64,000 nt of DNA from assembly GCF_000172415.1 (NCBI RefSeq), contig NZ_ABLD01000002.1, forward strand, positions 496,001-560,000, written 5' to 3'. The DNA comes from Paraburkholderia graminis C4D1M. Lineage in GTDB: Bacteria > Pseudomonadota > Gammaproteobacteria > Burkholderiales > Burkholderiaceae. Within the stretch, counting starts at the first letter, position 1. Each line of letters opens with the position of its first letter. Under the pieces are notes generated by a model that worked only from the letters and a program-made list of their open reading frames with translations, was not told where the DNA came from and ran no database searches. Positions 53,940 through 62,826 of the stretch are shown one piece after another. The position numbers and the translations under genes were made by a program.

Positions 53940-55715
53940 TTAGAAGGTCCGCGCCTTGGGCGGCACCGATTCAACCGTCAGCGGCTGCATGTGCACCGGC
54001 TTGTAGTCGAGGCGGTCGCCCTCGCTGAACCACAACGTATGGCGCAGCCAGTTTTCGTCGTCGCGATGCTCGAAGTCGTTCTGCGCATGCGCGCCGCGGC
54101 TTTCCTTGCGTGCCTCGGCCGAGACCATCGTCGCGCGCGCGACTTCGATCAGGTTCGCCACTTCCAGCGCCTCGACGCGCGCGGTGTTGAACACCTTCGA
54201 CTTGTCCTTCAGGTGGATATTCTCCACACGCGCCGCCACTTCGCGGATCGCCTCGACGCCTTCGGACAGCAGCGCCGACGTGCGGAACACGCCCGCATGT
54301 TTCTGCATCGTGCCGCGGATGTCGTTCGCCACCGACTGCGCATACTCGCCCGACGACGAGCTCTCCAGCTTCGCCAGACGCGACAGCGCGAAGTCAGCAG
54401 CGTCCGCCGGCAGCGGCTTGTGGTCCTTGATTTCCTTCACATGCTTGACGATGTGATTGCCCGCCGCGCGGCCAAACACCACCAGGTCGAGCAGCGAGTT
54501 CGTGCCCAGGCGGTTCGCGCCGTGCACCGACACGCACGAGCATTCGCCGACCGCGTAGAAGCCGTTCACCGGCTCCTCGTGACCGCGCGCCGTGCCGACC
54601 ACCTGACCGTGGATGTTCGTCGGAATGCCGCCCATCTGGTAGTGAATGGTCGGCACAACGGGGATCGGTTCCTTGATGCAGTCGACGTTGGCGAACTTCA
54701 GCGCGATTTCGCGGATCGACGGCAGACGCTTCATGATCGTCTCCGCGCCGATGTGCGACAGGTCCAGCAGCACGTGGTCCTTGTTCGGACCGACGCCGCG
54801 GCCTTCCTTGATTTCCTGGTCCATCGAGCGCGAAACGAAGTCGCGCGGCGCGAGATCCTTCAGCGTCGGCGCGTAACGCTCCATGAAGCGCTCGCCGTCC
54901 GAGTTACGCAGAATGCCGCCTTCGCCGCGCACGCCTTCGGTGATCAGCACGCCCGCGCCCGCCACACCCGTCGGGTGGAACTGCCAGAACTCCATGTCCT
55001 GCAGCGCGATGCCCGAGCGCGCGGCCATGCCGAGGCCGTCGCCGGTATTGATGAACGCATTCGTCGATGCCGCGAAGATGCGGCCCGCGCCGCCCGTGGC
55101 GAACAGCGTGGTCTTGCCTTCGAGGATGTAGACGTCGCCCGTTTCCATTTCGAGCGCGGTCACGCCGAGCACGTCGCCGTCGGCGTCGCGGATCAGATCG
55201 AGCGCCATCCATTCGACGAAGAACTGCGTCTTCGCTGCAACGTTCTGCTGATACAGCGTATGCAGCAGCGCGTGACCGGTGCGGTCAGCCGCGGCGCACG
55301 CGCGCTGCACGGGCTTCTCGCCATAGTTTGCGGTGTGGCCGCCGAATGGACGCTGGTAGATCGTACCGTCGGCGTTGCGGTCGAACGGCATGCCGAAGTG
55401 TTCGAGTTCGTACACGGCGTTCGGTGCTTCGCGGCACATGAACTCGATCGCGTCCTGGTCGCCGAGCCAGTCGGAGCCCTTGATCGTGTCGTAGAAGTGG
55501 TAGTGCCAGTTGTCCTCGCTCATGTTGCCGAGCGACGCGCCGATGCCGCCTTGCGCGGCGACCGTATGCGAGCGCGTGGGGAACACTTTCGAGAGCACGC
55601 ACACCGACAGACCCGCGCGCGCCAGTTGCAGCGACGCGCGCATTCCCGAGCCGCCCGCGCCGACGATAACCACGTCGAACTTGCGACGCGGCAGGGCATT
55701 CTTGATTGCAGCCAT
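53940..55715 (-). CDS. sdhA: Succinate dehydrogenase flavoprotein subunit SdhA
   Basis: The 591-residue catalytic subunit oxidises succinate with covalently bound FAD. It has the FAD Rossmann motif VIVGAGGSGMRASL (about 16-29), the flavin-linking His in TRSHTVAAQGGI (about 45-56), the active-site HPTGVAGAGVLITEGVRGEGG (about 240-260) and the C-terminal FGRAAGNH. The annotated ATG at 55715 is preferred over a longer frame to 55757 that overlaps sdhD. It sits 4 bp after the sdhD stop. FAD attachment requires SdhE, which must be encoded elsewhere. Confidence 0.97.
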   Translation of the reverse strand: MAAIKNALPRRKFDVVIVGAGGSGMRASLQLARAGLSVCVLSKVFPTRSHTVAAQGGIGASLGNMSEDNWHYHFYDTIKGSDWLGDQDAIEFMCREAPNAVYELEHFGMPFDRNADGTIYQRPFGGHTANYGEKPVQRACAAADRTGHALLHTLYQQNVAAKTQFFVEWMALDLIRDADGDVLGVTALEMETGDVYILEGKTTLFATGGAGRIFAASTNAFINTGDGLGMAARSGIALQDMEFWQFHPTGVAGAGVLITEGVRGEGGILRNSDGERFMERYAPTLKDLAPRDFVSRSMDQEIKEGRGVGPNKDHVLLDLSHIGAETIMKRLPSIREIALKFANVDCIKEPIPVVPTIHYQMGGIPTNIHGQVVGTARGHEEPVNGFYAVGECSCVSVHGANRLGTNSLLDLVVFGRAAGNHIVKHVKEIKDHKPLPADAADFALSRLAKLESSSSGEYAQSVANDIRGTMQKHAGVFRTSALLSEGVEAIREVAARVENIHLKDKSKVFNTARVEALEVANLIEVARATMVSAEARKESRGAHAQNDFEHRDDENWLRHTLWFSEGDRLDYKPVHMQPLTVESVPPKARTF

Positions 55716-55719
55716 GCTT

Positions 55720-56088
55720 TTACACTCTCCAGAGAATCTGCGCGGCGTAGCCCGCACACGCGAGCAGCCAGACGATCGTCAGCGCCTGCAGCAGCAGACG
55801 CACGCCCACGGGCTTCACATAGTCCATCCAGATGTCGCGGATGCCGACCCACGCGTGATAGAAGAGCGAGAGCAGCGTGACGAAGGTCGCGAGCTTCATC
55901 CATTGCGTCGCGAAGATCGACGCCCAGCCTTCGTAGGAGAAGTCGCGCGCGCCGAAGAACCACGCGAGCAGGATCACCGTGTAAAGCGCCATCACGCAGG
56001 CGGTGATGCGTTGCGCGAGCCAGTCGCGCAGACCGTAGTGGGCGCCGACGACCAGACGCTTCGAGCCGATTCGGTTATTGGCTGCCAT
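55720..56088 (-). CDS. sdhD: Succinate dehydrogenase membrane anchor subunit SdhD
   Basis: The 122-residue hydrophobic anchor has three membrane helices (LAQRITACVMALYTVILLAWF, MKLATFVTLLSLFYHAWVGIRDIWMDYV, LLLQALTIVWLLACAGYAAQ). The haem-ligand His lies in FYHAWVG (about 78). The DYVKP stretch follows. It pairs with SdhC to anchor the complex and bind ubiquinone. It is the second gene of the operon. Confidence 0.93.
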   Translation of the reverse strand: MAANNRIGSKRLVVGAHYGLRDWLAQRITACVMALYTVILLAWFFGARDFSYEGWASIFATQWMKLATFVTLLSLFYHAWVGIRDIWMDYVKPVGVRLLLQALTIVWLLACAGYAAQILWRV

Positions 56089-56090
56089 GT

Positions 56091-56507
56091 TTAGAATGCT
56101 CCGAAGAGTTTGAGCGCGAACACGATGGTCAGCAGCGACGACACCACGAACACCACGATCGAGGTCTGCTTGCCTTTCTCTTTGGTGACGGCTTCATGGT
56201 TGGTGTCCATCAGCAGGTGGCGAACGCCGGCGCAGAAATGGAACAGGTAGGCCCACGCGAGCACCAGCGTGATGAGCTTGACGATGATATTGGAGAGAAA
56301 GCCCTTGAAGACTTCGAAGCTCAGCTCGGAAGTCAGGCTCTGGTCGAAGAGGTACAGCAGGAACGGCAACGCGACGAACAGCAGGCCGCCGCTCAGTCGA
56401 TGCAGAATCGACACGCGCCCCGCGAGAGGCAGGCGATACGCCGTCAATATCTGCCCGATACCGATGTTCCGGAACTCCGGCCTCGGTTTTTTTAATGTGT
56501 CAGCCAC
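56091..56507 (-). CDS. sdhC: Succinate dehydrogenase cytochrome b556 subunit SdhC
   Basis: The 138-residue anchor begins at GTG 56507 (VADTLKKPRPEFRN) and contains the SdhC signature RPLSPHL-like RLPLAGRVSILHRLSGG (Ser and His near residues 32-36, quinone and haem environment). The other helix set includes HFCAGVRHLLMDTNHEA, with the haem-ligand His. A longer ATG-free frame to 57395 covers the LysR gene on the opposite strand and is rejected. The ribosome-binding site AAGGGG precedes the GTG. Confidence 0.92.
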   Translation of the reverse strand: MADTLKKPRPEFRNIGIGQILTAYRLPLAGRVSILHRLSGGLLFVALPFLLYLFDQSLTSELSFEVFKGFLSNIIVKLITLVLAWAYLFHFCAGVRHLLMDTNHEAVTKEKGKQTSIVVFVVSSLLTIVFALKLFGAF

Positions 56508-56671
56508 AGTAGACCCCTTCGCTTCATTAGATAAACACAACGGCGCATACCGCCGCGCGCTCCCTGAAGAGCGGCTCGTCCTGCCTTCATCGTCGAAGAT
56601 AAAAGCCCATGTATTGCGGGACAGACTTATAGGACGCGGACTGCGCGATGGCGATATTTTGTCGCACCGCT

Positions 56672-56689
56672 GATATACTGTCCAATATC
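56672..56689. promoter_or_regulatory. Candidate LysR-type operator in the sdhC/LysR divergent region
   Basis: GATAT (56672-56676) and ATATC (56685-56689) form an interrupted palindrome with 8 bp between the arms. It lies about 40 bp before the LysR start and 165 bp from sdhC. LysR proteins bind T-N11-A dyads in such positions. Which gene it controls is unknown. Confidence 0.35.
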
Positions 56690-56726
56690 TATCGCGTCTT
56701 ACTGAAATAGCTTTTACAGATATCGC

Positions 56727-57623
56727 ATGGAGCTGCGTCACATCCGCTACTTTCTCGCGGTCGCCGAGGAGCGCAACGTCACGCGCGCGGCCGAAAGACT
56801 GGGCATCGGCCAGCCGCCGCTCAGCCAGCAGATTCATGCGCTCGAAGACGAAATCGGCGTGCGGCTGTTTCGCCGCACCGGCCACGGCGTCGTGTTGACC
56901 GAGGCGGGCGAGGCCTTCGCCGCCGACGCACAGCGCATCCTGCACGACACGCGTCTTGCGGTCGAAAAGGCGCAGAGCGCGGGGCGCGGAGAAATCGGGC
57001 AATTCAACATCGGCTTTACGGGCTCCGCCGCGTTCAACCCGGTCGTCTCGAAGCTGATTCGCGCTTATCGGCAGGATTATCCGAACGTCACGCTCACGCT
57101 TGCCGAGGGCAACACCGCGCAACTGCTTGCCTATCTCGGCGACGGCCGCGTGGATGTCGCCTTCGTGCGCCTTGGCAGCCAGTCGCCGGCGGGCGTGCAG
57201 TTCCATCACATCGCCATCGAGCCGATGAAGGTTGTCTTGCCGGCAACGCATCGTCTCGCGAAGAAACGCAGAATCCCGCTGTCCGCCCTGGCCGACGACC
57301 CGTTCGTGATGCTGCCGCGGGAGGCGAGTCCGACGCTGCACGACGTCATCGTCGGAGCGTGCCGGGAGGCGGGATTCGAGCCGATCGCCGGGCAACAGGC
57401 GCCGCAGCTTTCGTCCGTGGTGAATCTGGTGGCGGCGGAGTTCGGGGTGTCGCTGGTGCCGGCTTCCGTCTGTCAGATACGCGTGGAAGGCGTCGCTTAT
57501 ACCGACGTGCTCGGCAACGCCATTTCGATCCGGCTGTCGCTGGCTTCGCGGATGGAGGCCGCGCCGGCAAAGACGGCGAATTTTCTTCAGAAGGCGTTTG
57601 CGTTGGGGGCGTCGATTACGTGA
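56727..57623 (+). CDS. LysR-family regulator, divergent from sdhC
   Basis: The 298-residue protein starts MELRHIRYFLAVAEERNVTRAAERLGIGQPPLSQQIHALEDEIG. This N-terminus is shared with BenM, CatM and relatives that control aromatic catabolism. The effector domain includes FNIGFTGSAAFNPVVSKLI. It is divergent from sdhCDAB, so it could influence succinate dehydrogenase, but BenM-like proteins usually control catabolic genes. It is convergent with another LysR gene. Confidence 0.87.
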   Translation: MELRHIRYFLAVAEERNVTRAAERLGIGQPPLSQQIHALEDEIGVRLFRRTGHGVVLTEAGEAFAADAQRILHDTRLAVEKAQSAGRGEIGQFNIGFTGSAAFNPVVSKLIRAYRQDYPNVTLTLAEGNTAQLLAYLGDGRVDVAFVRLGSQSPAGVQFHHIAIEPMKVVLPATHRLAKKRRIPLSALADDPFVMLPREASPTLHDVIVGACREAGFEPIAGQQAPQLSSVVNLVAAEFGVSLVPASVCQIRVEGVAYTDVLGNAISIRLSLASRMEAAPAKTANFLQKAFALGASIT

Positions 57624-57650
57624 GGGTTCGGCGCTTTGCTTGGGCTCTGG

Positions 57651-58559
57651 CTATTCGCTAATCGTGGCCGCAGACGTCGCGGCCCGCGGGCGCCGCGCTT
57701 CTATCGCCTCCGCTTTGTGCGCGAACGCCTCCACGATCGCGCCGGCGAGTTCGTCGGCGATCTTTGGCGAGGAAGCCCCCGACGCGAACATCGTGAACTC
57801 GACATCCGGCAGCGCGGGCAAACCGGCATCCGGCGGCATCACGCGCAAGCCGTTCACCAGTTGCGTGTGAACTATCGGCGTCACCGCGAAGCCGGCCTGC
57901 GCCGCGGCACGCAGACCTGCGACGCTCGAGCCCACGAGCGCGATCCGATACTCGACGCCGCCGCGCGCAAGCGCAGCGAGCGCGGCCTCGCGATAAGGGC
58001 ACGGTTCGGGGAACAGCGCGAGCGGCACCGGCGCGCCGTGCGTCAGCGAAGACCATTCCGCTCCCGCCCACACGAGCGGCTCGCGCCACAGCACTTGCCC
58101 TGGGCGGCCGCCGTCGCAGCGTCCGCCGATTACGACGTCGAGTTCGCCGTGATCCATCGCGACCAGCAGATCGGCGGGAATGCCGACGCGCACACTGAAC
58201 GCGATGCGCGGGTAGCGCACGGCGAACGCCTGCATGACGTTCATCAGCCGCACGTTCGACAGGTCTTCCGACAGGCCGACGCGGACTTCGCCTTCGCTCG
58301 GCGCACGCGACAGTTGCGCCTGCGCGTCCTGATTGAGCGCGAGGATGGCGCGCGCGTAGCCGAGCAGCAATTCGCCGTCGGCGGTGAGCGCGACCGAGCG
58401 TGTGGTGCGCGCGAGCAGTTCGCGGCCGATCTGATTCTCGAGGCGCCGCACGTGCGCGCTCACCGCGGACTGCGTCAGATTCAGGCGGGCGGCGGCGTGC
58501 GTGAAGCCGCCTTCCTTGACGACGGCCACGAATGAACGCAACAAAACGGTATCGAACAC
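57651..58559 (-). CDS. LysR-family regulator, divergent from azoreductase
   Basis: The 302-residue regulator has a helix-turn-helix at about 17-46 (FTHAAARLNLTQSAVSAHVRRLENQIG) and an effector domain with EVRVGLSEDLSNVRLMNVMQ. The start is placed at GTG 58559 (VFDTVLLRSFVAVVKEGG), since GAG-rich sequence lies upstream and length then matches the family. GTG 58613 is the alternative. It faces the FMN azoreductase gene with about 125 bp between, so it probably regulates it. Confidence 0.86.
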   Translation of the reverse strand: MFDTVLLRSFVAVVKEGGFTHAAARLNLTQSAVSAHVRRLENQIGRELLARTTRSVALTADGELLLGYARAILALNQDAQAQLSRAPSEGEVRVGLSEDLSNVRLMNVMQAFAVRYPRIAFSVRVGIPADLLVAMDHGELDVVIGGRCDGGRPGQVLWREPLVWAGAEWSSLTHGAPVPLALFPEPCPYREAALAALARGGVEYRIALVGSSVAGLRAAAQAGFAVTPIVHTQLVNGLRVMPPDAGLPALPDVEFTMFASGASSPKIADELAGAIVEAFAHKAEAIEARRPRAATSAATISE

Positions 58560-58683
58560 GGCGCGTACTCCTCGGTTCAGGGATTCAGTGCGATTGCGAC
58601 TGAATCGGCTCACTATACTTCGTTTAAATTTCGCGTCGAACTATGTTGAGATGGCTGCACCTTAACCCGTGTGGAGCAATCTC

Positions 58684-59334
58684 ATGCCGACTCTGCTGCA
58701 TGTCGAAGCGTCGCCGCGTAAAAAGCGATCCGCGTCGCTCGAAGTGGCGCGCGTTTATCTGGACACTTACTGGGAGGTTCATCGGGACGCGCGAATCGAC
58801 GTGCTCGATTTGTGGTCGACCGAACTGCCGGAATTCGACGGCGATGCCCTCGACGCCAAATATGCCGATCTCAGCGGCACGCCGTTCACCGACGGCCAGC
58901 AGAAAGCGTGGTCGCAGATCCGCCAACTCGCGCAGCGGTTGCACGACGCGGACACGCTGCTGTTCTCGGTGCCGCTCTGGAATTTCTCGATTCCCTACAA
59001 GCTGAAGCACTTTATCGACGTCGTGTCGCAACGAAACGTGCTGTTTTCTTTCGACGAGCGAGGGCTCAACGGGCTGCTCAAAGACAAGAACGCGGTGGTG
59101 ATTTACGCGCGCGGCCTCGACTATTCGATCGACTCCATCACGCCCGCGCATTCGTTCGATTATCAACGGCCGTTCATGGAAGCCTGGTTGCGCTCGGTGG
59201 GCGTGACGGACGTCGAATCTATCGTCGTCGAGAAGACGCTGTTGGGGCCCGAGGTCGATCATGCGGCGCGGCAGGCTGCCTGCGAGCGGGCCGTTGCGCT
59301 GGCGAGGTCGCGGGCTGAGTGTGCTGTGAAGTGA
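58684..59334 (+). CDS. azoR: FMN-dependent NADH-azoreductase
   Basis: The 216-residue flavodoxin-like enzyme reduces azo dyes and quinones with NADH. It has LLHVEASPRKKRSASLEVA (FMN phosphate loop, about 4-22), TLLFSVPLWNFSIPYKLKHFIDVV (about 94-117), and the SFDY-like segment. Ribosome-binding site GGAG lies 8 bp ahead of ATG 58684. A GTG at 58669 is an alternative start. Such enzymes relieve oxidative stress from quinones. It is divergent from a LysR gene. Confidence 0.9.
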   Translation: MPTLLHVEASPRKKRSASLEVARVYLDTYWEVHRDARIDVLDLWSTELPEFDGDALDAKYADLSGTPFTDGQQKAWSQIRQLAQRLHDADTLLFSVPLWNFSIPYKLKHFIDVVSQRNVLFSFDERGLNGLLKDKNAVVIYARGLDYSIDSITPAHSFDYQRPFMEAWLRSVGVTDVESIVVEKTLLGPEVDHAARQAACERAVALARSRAECAVK

Positions 59335-59420
59335 GGTTTGCCGCGTTTTGATGAGGCGTCGCTGAGCGGTCCCGGCGACGCTCGTTCGGCGTGCATGCAG
59401 CTTCCGTCACTTTACGTAAT

Positions 59421-59440
59421 AAATGTTACGTTATATCATT
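59421..59440. promoter_or_regulatory. Candidate Zur box 1 upstream of the TonB receptor
   Basis: An AT-rich imperfect palindrome AAATGTTACGTTATATCATT matches the left half of the Zur consensus (AATGTTATA...TATAACATT). It lies 160-180 bp before the receptor start, in a region otherwise rich in GC. Confidence 0.5.
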
Positions 59441-59533
59441 CCGCCGACATTGGGCGCGGTCGGGCGATGGCCTGTCGGCATCGGCGATAGTTCGGGTCGC
59501 CCAGTGTGAGCCCGGCGGAAATGCGTCTTTCTA

Positions 59534-59555
59534 GTGAAACGTTATAACATTTCAC
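59534..59555. promoter_or_regulatory. Candidate Zur box 2 upstream of the TonB receptor
   Basis: GTGAAACGTTATAACATTTC with AC behind it is a near-perfect 22-bp palindrome (one mismatch per arm). The core GTTATAAC and TTTC/GAAA ends agree with the Zur consensus GAAATGTTATA-TATAACATTTC. It lies about 45 bp upstream of the receptor GTG, over the expected promoter. Confidence 0.7.
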
Positions 59556-59598
59556 GGAAACGCACGGCCGACATAAAAAGACAATTCTCGAAAAGACC

Positions 59599-61695
59599 GT
59601 GAACAAAAAACCTCCACGCGCTTCCGTGCGCGCGCTTCGGCTGTCGCCGCTTTCCTTTGGGCTCCTCGCCGCGTTGGCTCATGCGCAGTCCGGCAACGTC
59701 AATCCCACGCAGAATTCGACGCAAGCGCCTGGCGGCTCGCTGGCGCCTGTCTTCGTCACCGCGAATCCGTTGGGCGAAACCGACCTGATCGCTCCGGCCA
59801 CCGCGCTGTACGGCGACGCGCTGACGCGTCGACAGACGAACTCGCTCGGCGAGACGCTCAACGGCTTGCCAGGCGTCTCGACCACGACGTATGGACCGAT
59901 GGTGGGGCGCCCCATCATCCGCGGCATGGATGGCGACCGCATCCGCATTCTGCAAAACGGCGTGGCCGCGTGGGATGCGTCGTCGCTGTCCTACGATCAC
60001 GCGGTGCCGCAGGAGCCGTTGACGATCGAGCGCGTCGAGATCGTCCGCGGACCGGCAGCGCTGCTGTATGGCGGCAATGCGATCGGCGGCGTGGTGAACA
60101 CGATCGACAACCGCATTCCGCGCGAGCCGATCAACGGACTGACGGGCGGCGTCGATGCCAGCTACGGCGGCGCAAACGATGCGCGCGCCGGCGCGGCCCA
60201 GGTCGAAGGCGGCAACGGGCGCTTCGCGTTTCACGTCGACGCGTTCGATCGCGAGACCAGCAAGGAGCGCATTCCCGGCTTCGCGCACTCGGACCGCCAG
60301 CGCGCGCTCGACGGTCCCGATGCCAACGAGGCCTACGGCAGCCTGCCCAACAGCGACGGCCGCTGGCACGGCGGCGCGCTCGGCGGCGCCTATACGTGGG
60401 CCGACGGTTACGCGGGCCTGTCGTACAACGGCTTCGAGGCGAACTACGGCTCGGTCGCCGAAGACGACGTGCGTTTGCGCATGCACCAGGACCACGTCGC
60501 GTTTGCGTCGGAAGTGCGCAATCTGCGCGGGCCGTTCTCGCAGCTCAAGTTCGATTTCGGCTACACGGACTACGAGCACAAGGAGATCGACAACGGCGAG
60601 ACCAGCACCACGTTCCGCAATCACGGCTACGAGGCGCGGATCGAGGCGCGTCATCGCAAGATCGGTCCGTTCGAAGGCGCGATCGGCGTTCAGCTCAGCC
60701 AGAACACGTTTTCCGCGTTAGGCGACGAGGCGCTCGTTCCGACGACGCAAACAACCAACGTCGCGCTCTTTGGCCTCGAAGAGTGGAACGTGACCGACGC
60801 GTTCAAGCTGAGCGCGGGCGCGCGTTACGAGCACGTCAAACAGCAGCCGACGGCAGCCGGCAACGACAAGTTCGCAAGCGCTCACGACCGGGATTTCAAT
60901 GCGGTCAGTGCGTCGCTCGGCGCGCTCTACAAGCTGACGTCGCTCTGGTCCGTGGCGGGCAATGTCGCCTATACCGAGCGCGCGCCGGCGCTCTATGAGC
61001 TGTATGCAAACGGTCCGCACGACGCGACCGGTCAGTATCTGATCGGCAACCCGGATGCGCAGAAAGAAAAGGCCGTGTCGACCGACCTGTCGCTGCGTTT
61101 TGCGAGCGGTCCGAACAAGGGCAGCGTCGGCGTGTTTTACAGCCGCTTCAAGAACTATCTGACCGAGTTCAACACAGGGCGCCTCGTGGACGACTCCGAC
61201 CAGGTCGTCGCACCCGGCACCGACGATGCGTTGAACGAAGCCGTCTATCGCGGCGTTCGGGCGGAGTTCTACGGCATCGAACTCGACGGCAAGTGGCGCG
61301 TGTTTCAGAAGGGCGCGCATCAGGTGGACGTGGAACTCACCGGCGACTACACGCATGCGCGCAACATGGACAACGATCAGCCGCTGCCGCGCATTTCGCC
61401 GTTGCGCGCGACGCTCGCGGTCGACTACGGCTATGGGCCGTTCGGCGCGCGTGCCGAACTGCAGCACGCATGGGGACAGCACCGCGTGCCCGAAAACGAT
61501 CTGCCGACAGCCAGCTATACGAAGCTCGGCTTGCTCGTCACCTACAAGTTCCACGTCGGCGCGACGGACTGGCTCGCCTATCTTCGCGGCGATAACCTGA
61601 CGAACCAGGACATCCGCTATGCAAGCTCGGTGGTCCGGGACATTGCGCCCGAGGGCGGCCGAAGCGTGATGGTCGGACTGCGCACGAGGTTCTGA
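59599..61695 (+). CDS. TonB-dependent outer-membrane receptor, ZnuD-like (zinc uptake)
   Basis: The 698-residue receptor has a signal peptide (about 1-30, LLAALAHAQ), a TonB box (PVFVTANPLGE, about 50) and a plug domain (GETLNGLPGVSTTTYGPMVGRPIIRGMDGDRIRILQNG, about 90-127; EIVRGPAALLYGGNAIGGVVN, about 145-165). The plug sequence follows the ZnuD zinc-receptor family closely. The beta-barrel ends in VMVGLRTRF, with the terminal Phe needed for BAM insertion. The GTG start is weakly supported. Two Zur-type boxes upstream support zinc control. It likely imports zinc or a zinc complex under scarcity. Confidence 0.88.
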   Translation: MNKKPPRASVRALRLSPLSFGLLAALAHAQSGNVNPTQNSTQAPGGSLAPVFVTANPLGETDLIAPATALYGDALTRRQTNSLGETLNGLPGVSTTTYGPMVGRPIIRGMDGDRIRILQNGVAAWDASSLSYDHAVPQEPLTIERVEIVRGPAALLYGGNAIGGVVNTIDNRIPREPINGLTGGVDASYGGANDARAGAAQVEGGNGRFAFHVDAFDRETSKERIPGFAHSDRQRALDGPDANEAYGSLPNSDGRWHGGALGGAYTWADGYAGLSYNGFEANYGSVAEDDVRLRMHQDHVAFASEVRNLRGPFSQLKFDFGYTDYEHKEIDNGETSTTFRNHGYEARIEARHRKIGPFEGAIGVQLSQNTFSALGDEALVPTTQTTNVALFGLEEWNVTDAFKLSAGARYEHVKQQPTAAGNDKFASAHDRDFNAVSASLGALYKLTSLWSVAGNVAYTERAPALYELYANGPHDATGQYLIGNPDAQKEKAVSTDLSLRFASGPNKGSVGVFYSRFKNYLTEFNTGRLVDDSDQVVAPGTDDALNEAVYRGVRAEFYGIELDGKWRVFQKGAHQVDVELTGDYTHARNMDNDQPLPRISPLRATLAVDYGYGPFGARAELQHAWGQHRVPENDLPTASYTKLGLLVTYKFHVGATDWLAYLRGDNLTNQDIRYASSVVRDIAPEGGRSVMVGLRTRF

Positions 61696-61712
61696 GCCGC
61701 GCGTCGATTCGA

Positions 61713-61943
61713 TCAAACGCGGCGCTTTTTCCACGCGTAGTCCGGTGGCGGATCGGCGACGCCCGGCCGTCCCACCGAATTCGGATTCTCCGAGCACAGC
61801 GTGACGAAAGACACGGACTCGCCGCGCGACTGACGGCGTCGCAACGTTTCGGTGAACGCCAACGCGTCCGCCATCGCATCGGCGGGAAACGACGCGCAGC
61901 GCGGCACGATGCCGTCGTCTATGGTCTCCGACCAATAGACCAT
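61713..61943 (-). CDS. Small hypothetical protein
   Basis: A 76-residue protein (MVYWSETIDDGIVPRCASFPADAMADALAFTETLRRRQSRGESVSFVTLCSENPNSVGRPGVADPPPDY) of cytosolic type with an N-terminal alpha-beta pattern. I do not recognise a domain. The ATG at 61943 is the earliest sensible start; the longer frame to 62231 is arginine-rich and covers the next gene. It follows an equally small gene after 11 bp, so both may form a two-gene operon. Confidence 0.65.
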   Translation of the reverse strand: MVYWSETIDDGIVPRCASFPADAMADALAFTETLRRRQSRGESVSFVTLCSENPNSVGRPGVADPPPDYAWKKRRV

Positions 61944-61954
61944 GTAGACCGGCC

Positions 61955-62131
61955 TCACGGAGCAGGCGACTGGCTGCCGGGCGTACCCACGCCGGGTATA
62001 TCGCGCACGGGCTGCTGGTCCGGCTCGAGATCCGTTTCCGGGAGCGACTCGGGCGTGCGGGCAGGCGGCGTACCGCGACTGACTTCGGACTGCTGGGGAT
62101 CGGGCTTGTTGGGCGCGGGTGTTTCGCTCAT
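61955..62131 (-). CDS. Small hydrophilic Pro-rich protein
   Basis: A 58-residue protein starting MSETPAPNKPDPQQSEVSRG and ending GTPGSQSPAP. It is rich in Pro, Glu and Gln, without hydrophobic segments, and is likely disordered. The ribosome-binding site AAGGAG 6 bp before the ATG is strong support. Frame extension to 62242 lacks such support. No family is recognised. Confidence 0.6.
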   Translation of the reverse strand: MSETPAPNKPDPQQSEVSRGTPPARTPESLPETDLEPDQQPVRDIPGVGTPGSQSPAP

Positions 62132-62348
62132 CGGTGGCTCCTTGCAGTGCTGCGATTGAAGTGAGGCTGTCGTATGCGCAGCATCGGCTATGCCGACGCT
62201 CGGCCAACCGGCCCGCCGAGCGCGCGGACATCGTCCGCGCATCGCGCTTTCTCAGTTATTACAACGGCTTGTAAATTCCACGCCGGCAACGCAATGCGCG
62301 CGGCGCCTTTACAATTCAGCACTTCAATCCGACAGACGAACATGCGCG

Positions 62349-62759
62349 ATGAGATACCACTTTGCATTGACCTTGGCATTCACCTTTGCGACGGCCGTCG
62401 CAGCGAGTGCGGCCGCTAACGCGCAAACGCCCGCGAGCGGCGAGACGGGCGCGCTGCAATGTGCGATCGGAAAAGTGACAGGCGTCGGCGGCTCGGAGCA
62501 GAGCGTGCGCGAATACCTTGCGACGCCCGGGCGCGATCAGTATCGCTACCTCGCCGATCATCCGATTCAATGCCGGATCTCCGACGAAGGCCGCGCGTCC
62601 GCGTGTACCGGCATTACGACGCTTCGCCGCGAACAGGTGAGCGTGTACGACCAGATCGACAGCTCGTTGACCTCCGTGGTTGCGCGCGTCGACCTGGATC
62701 ACGGCACGTATCCTGTGCTGATCGTCGTGCCGAGCAAGGACGTGCAGTGCCAGGAGTGA
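62349..62759 (+). CDS. Secreted small protein with four cysteines, unknown function
   Basis: The 136-residue product has a Sec signal peptide (MRYHFALTLAFTFATAVAASAAANA, cleavage near residue 25). The mature part holds four Cys (LQC, IQC, SAC, VQC), which could form two disulfides in the periplasm. The core REYLATPGRDQYRYLADHPIQ and VSVYDQIDSSLTSVVARVDLDH has a beta-rich pattern. The frame is open further upstream to 62190, but the signal peptide fixes ATG 62349. No family is recognised. Confidence 0.65.
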   Translation: MRYHFALTLAFTFATAVAASAAANAQTPASGETGALQCAIGKVTGVGGSEQSVREYLATPGRDQYRYLADHPIQCRISDEGRASACTGITTLRREQVSVYDQIDSSLTSVVARVDLDHGTYPVLIVVPSKDVQCQE

Positions 62760-62826
62760 GTGGCGAGAGTGCGCCGCATTTCGTCGCCGGCAACATGCTG
62801 ATAAGAACGCTTGCCTGAAGGCCGGG

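Noticed and set aside
53196..55880. 894-codon plus-strand frame opposite sdhA and sdhB
   Set aside because: Shadow of the strongly conserved sdh genes; no recognisable protein.
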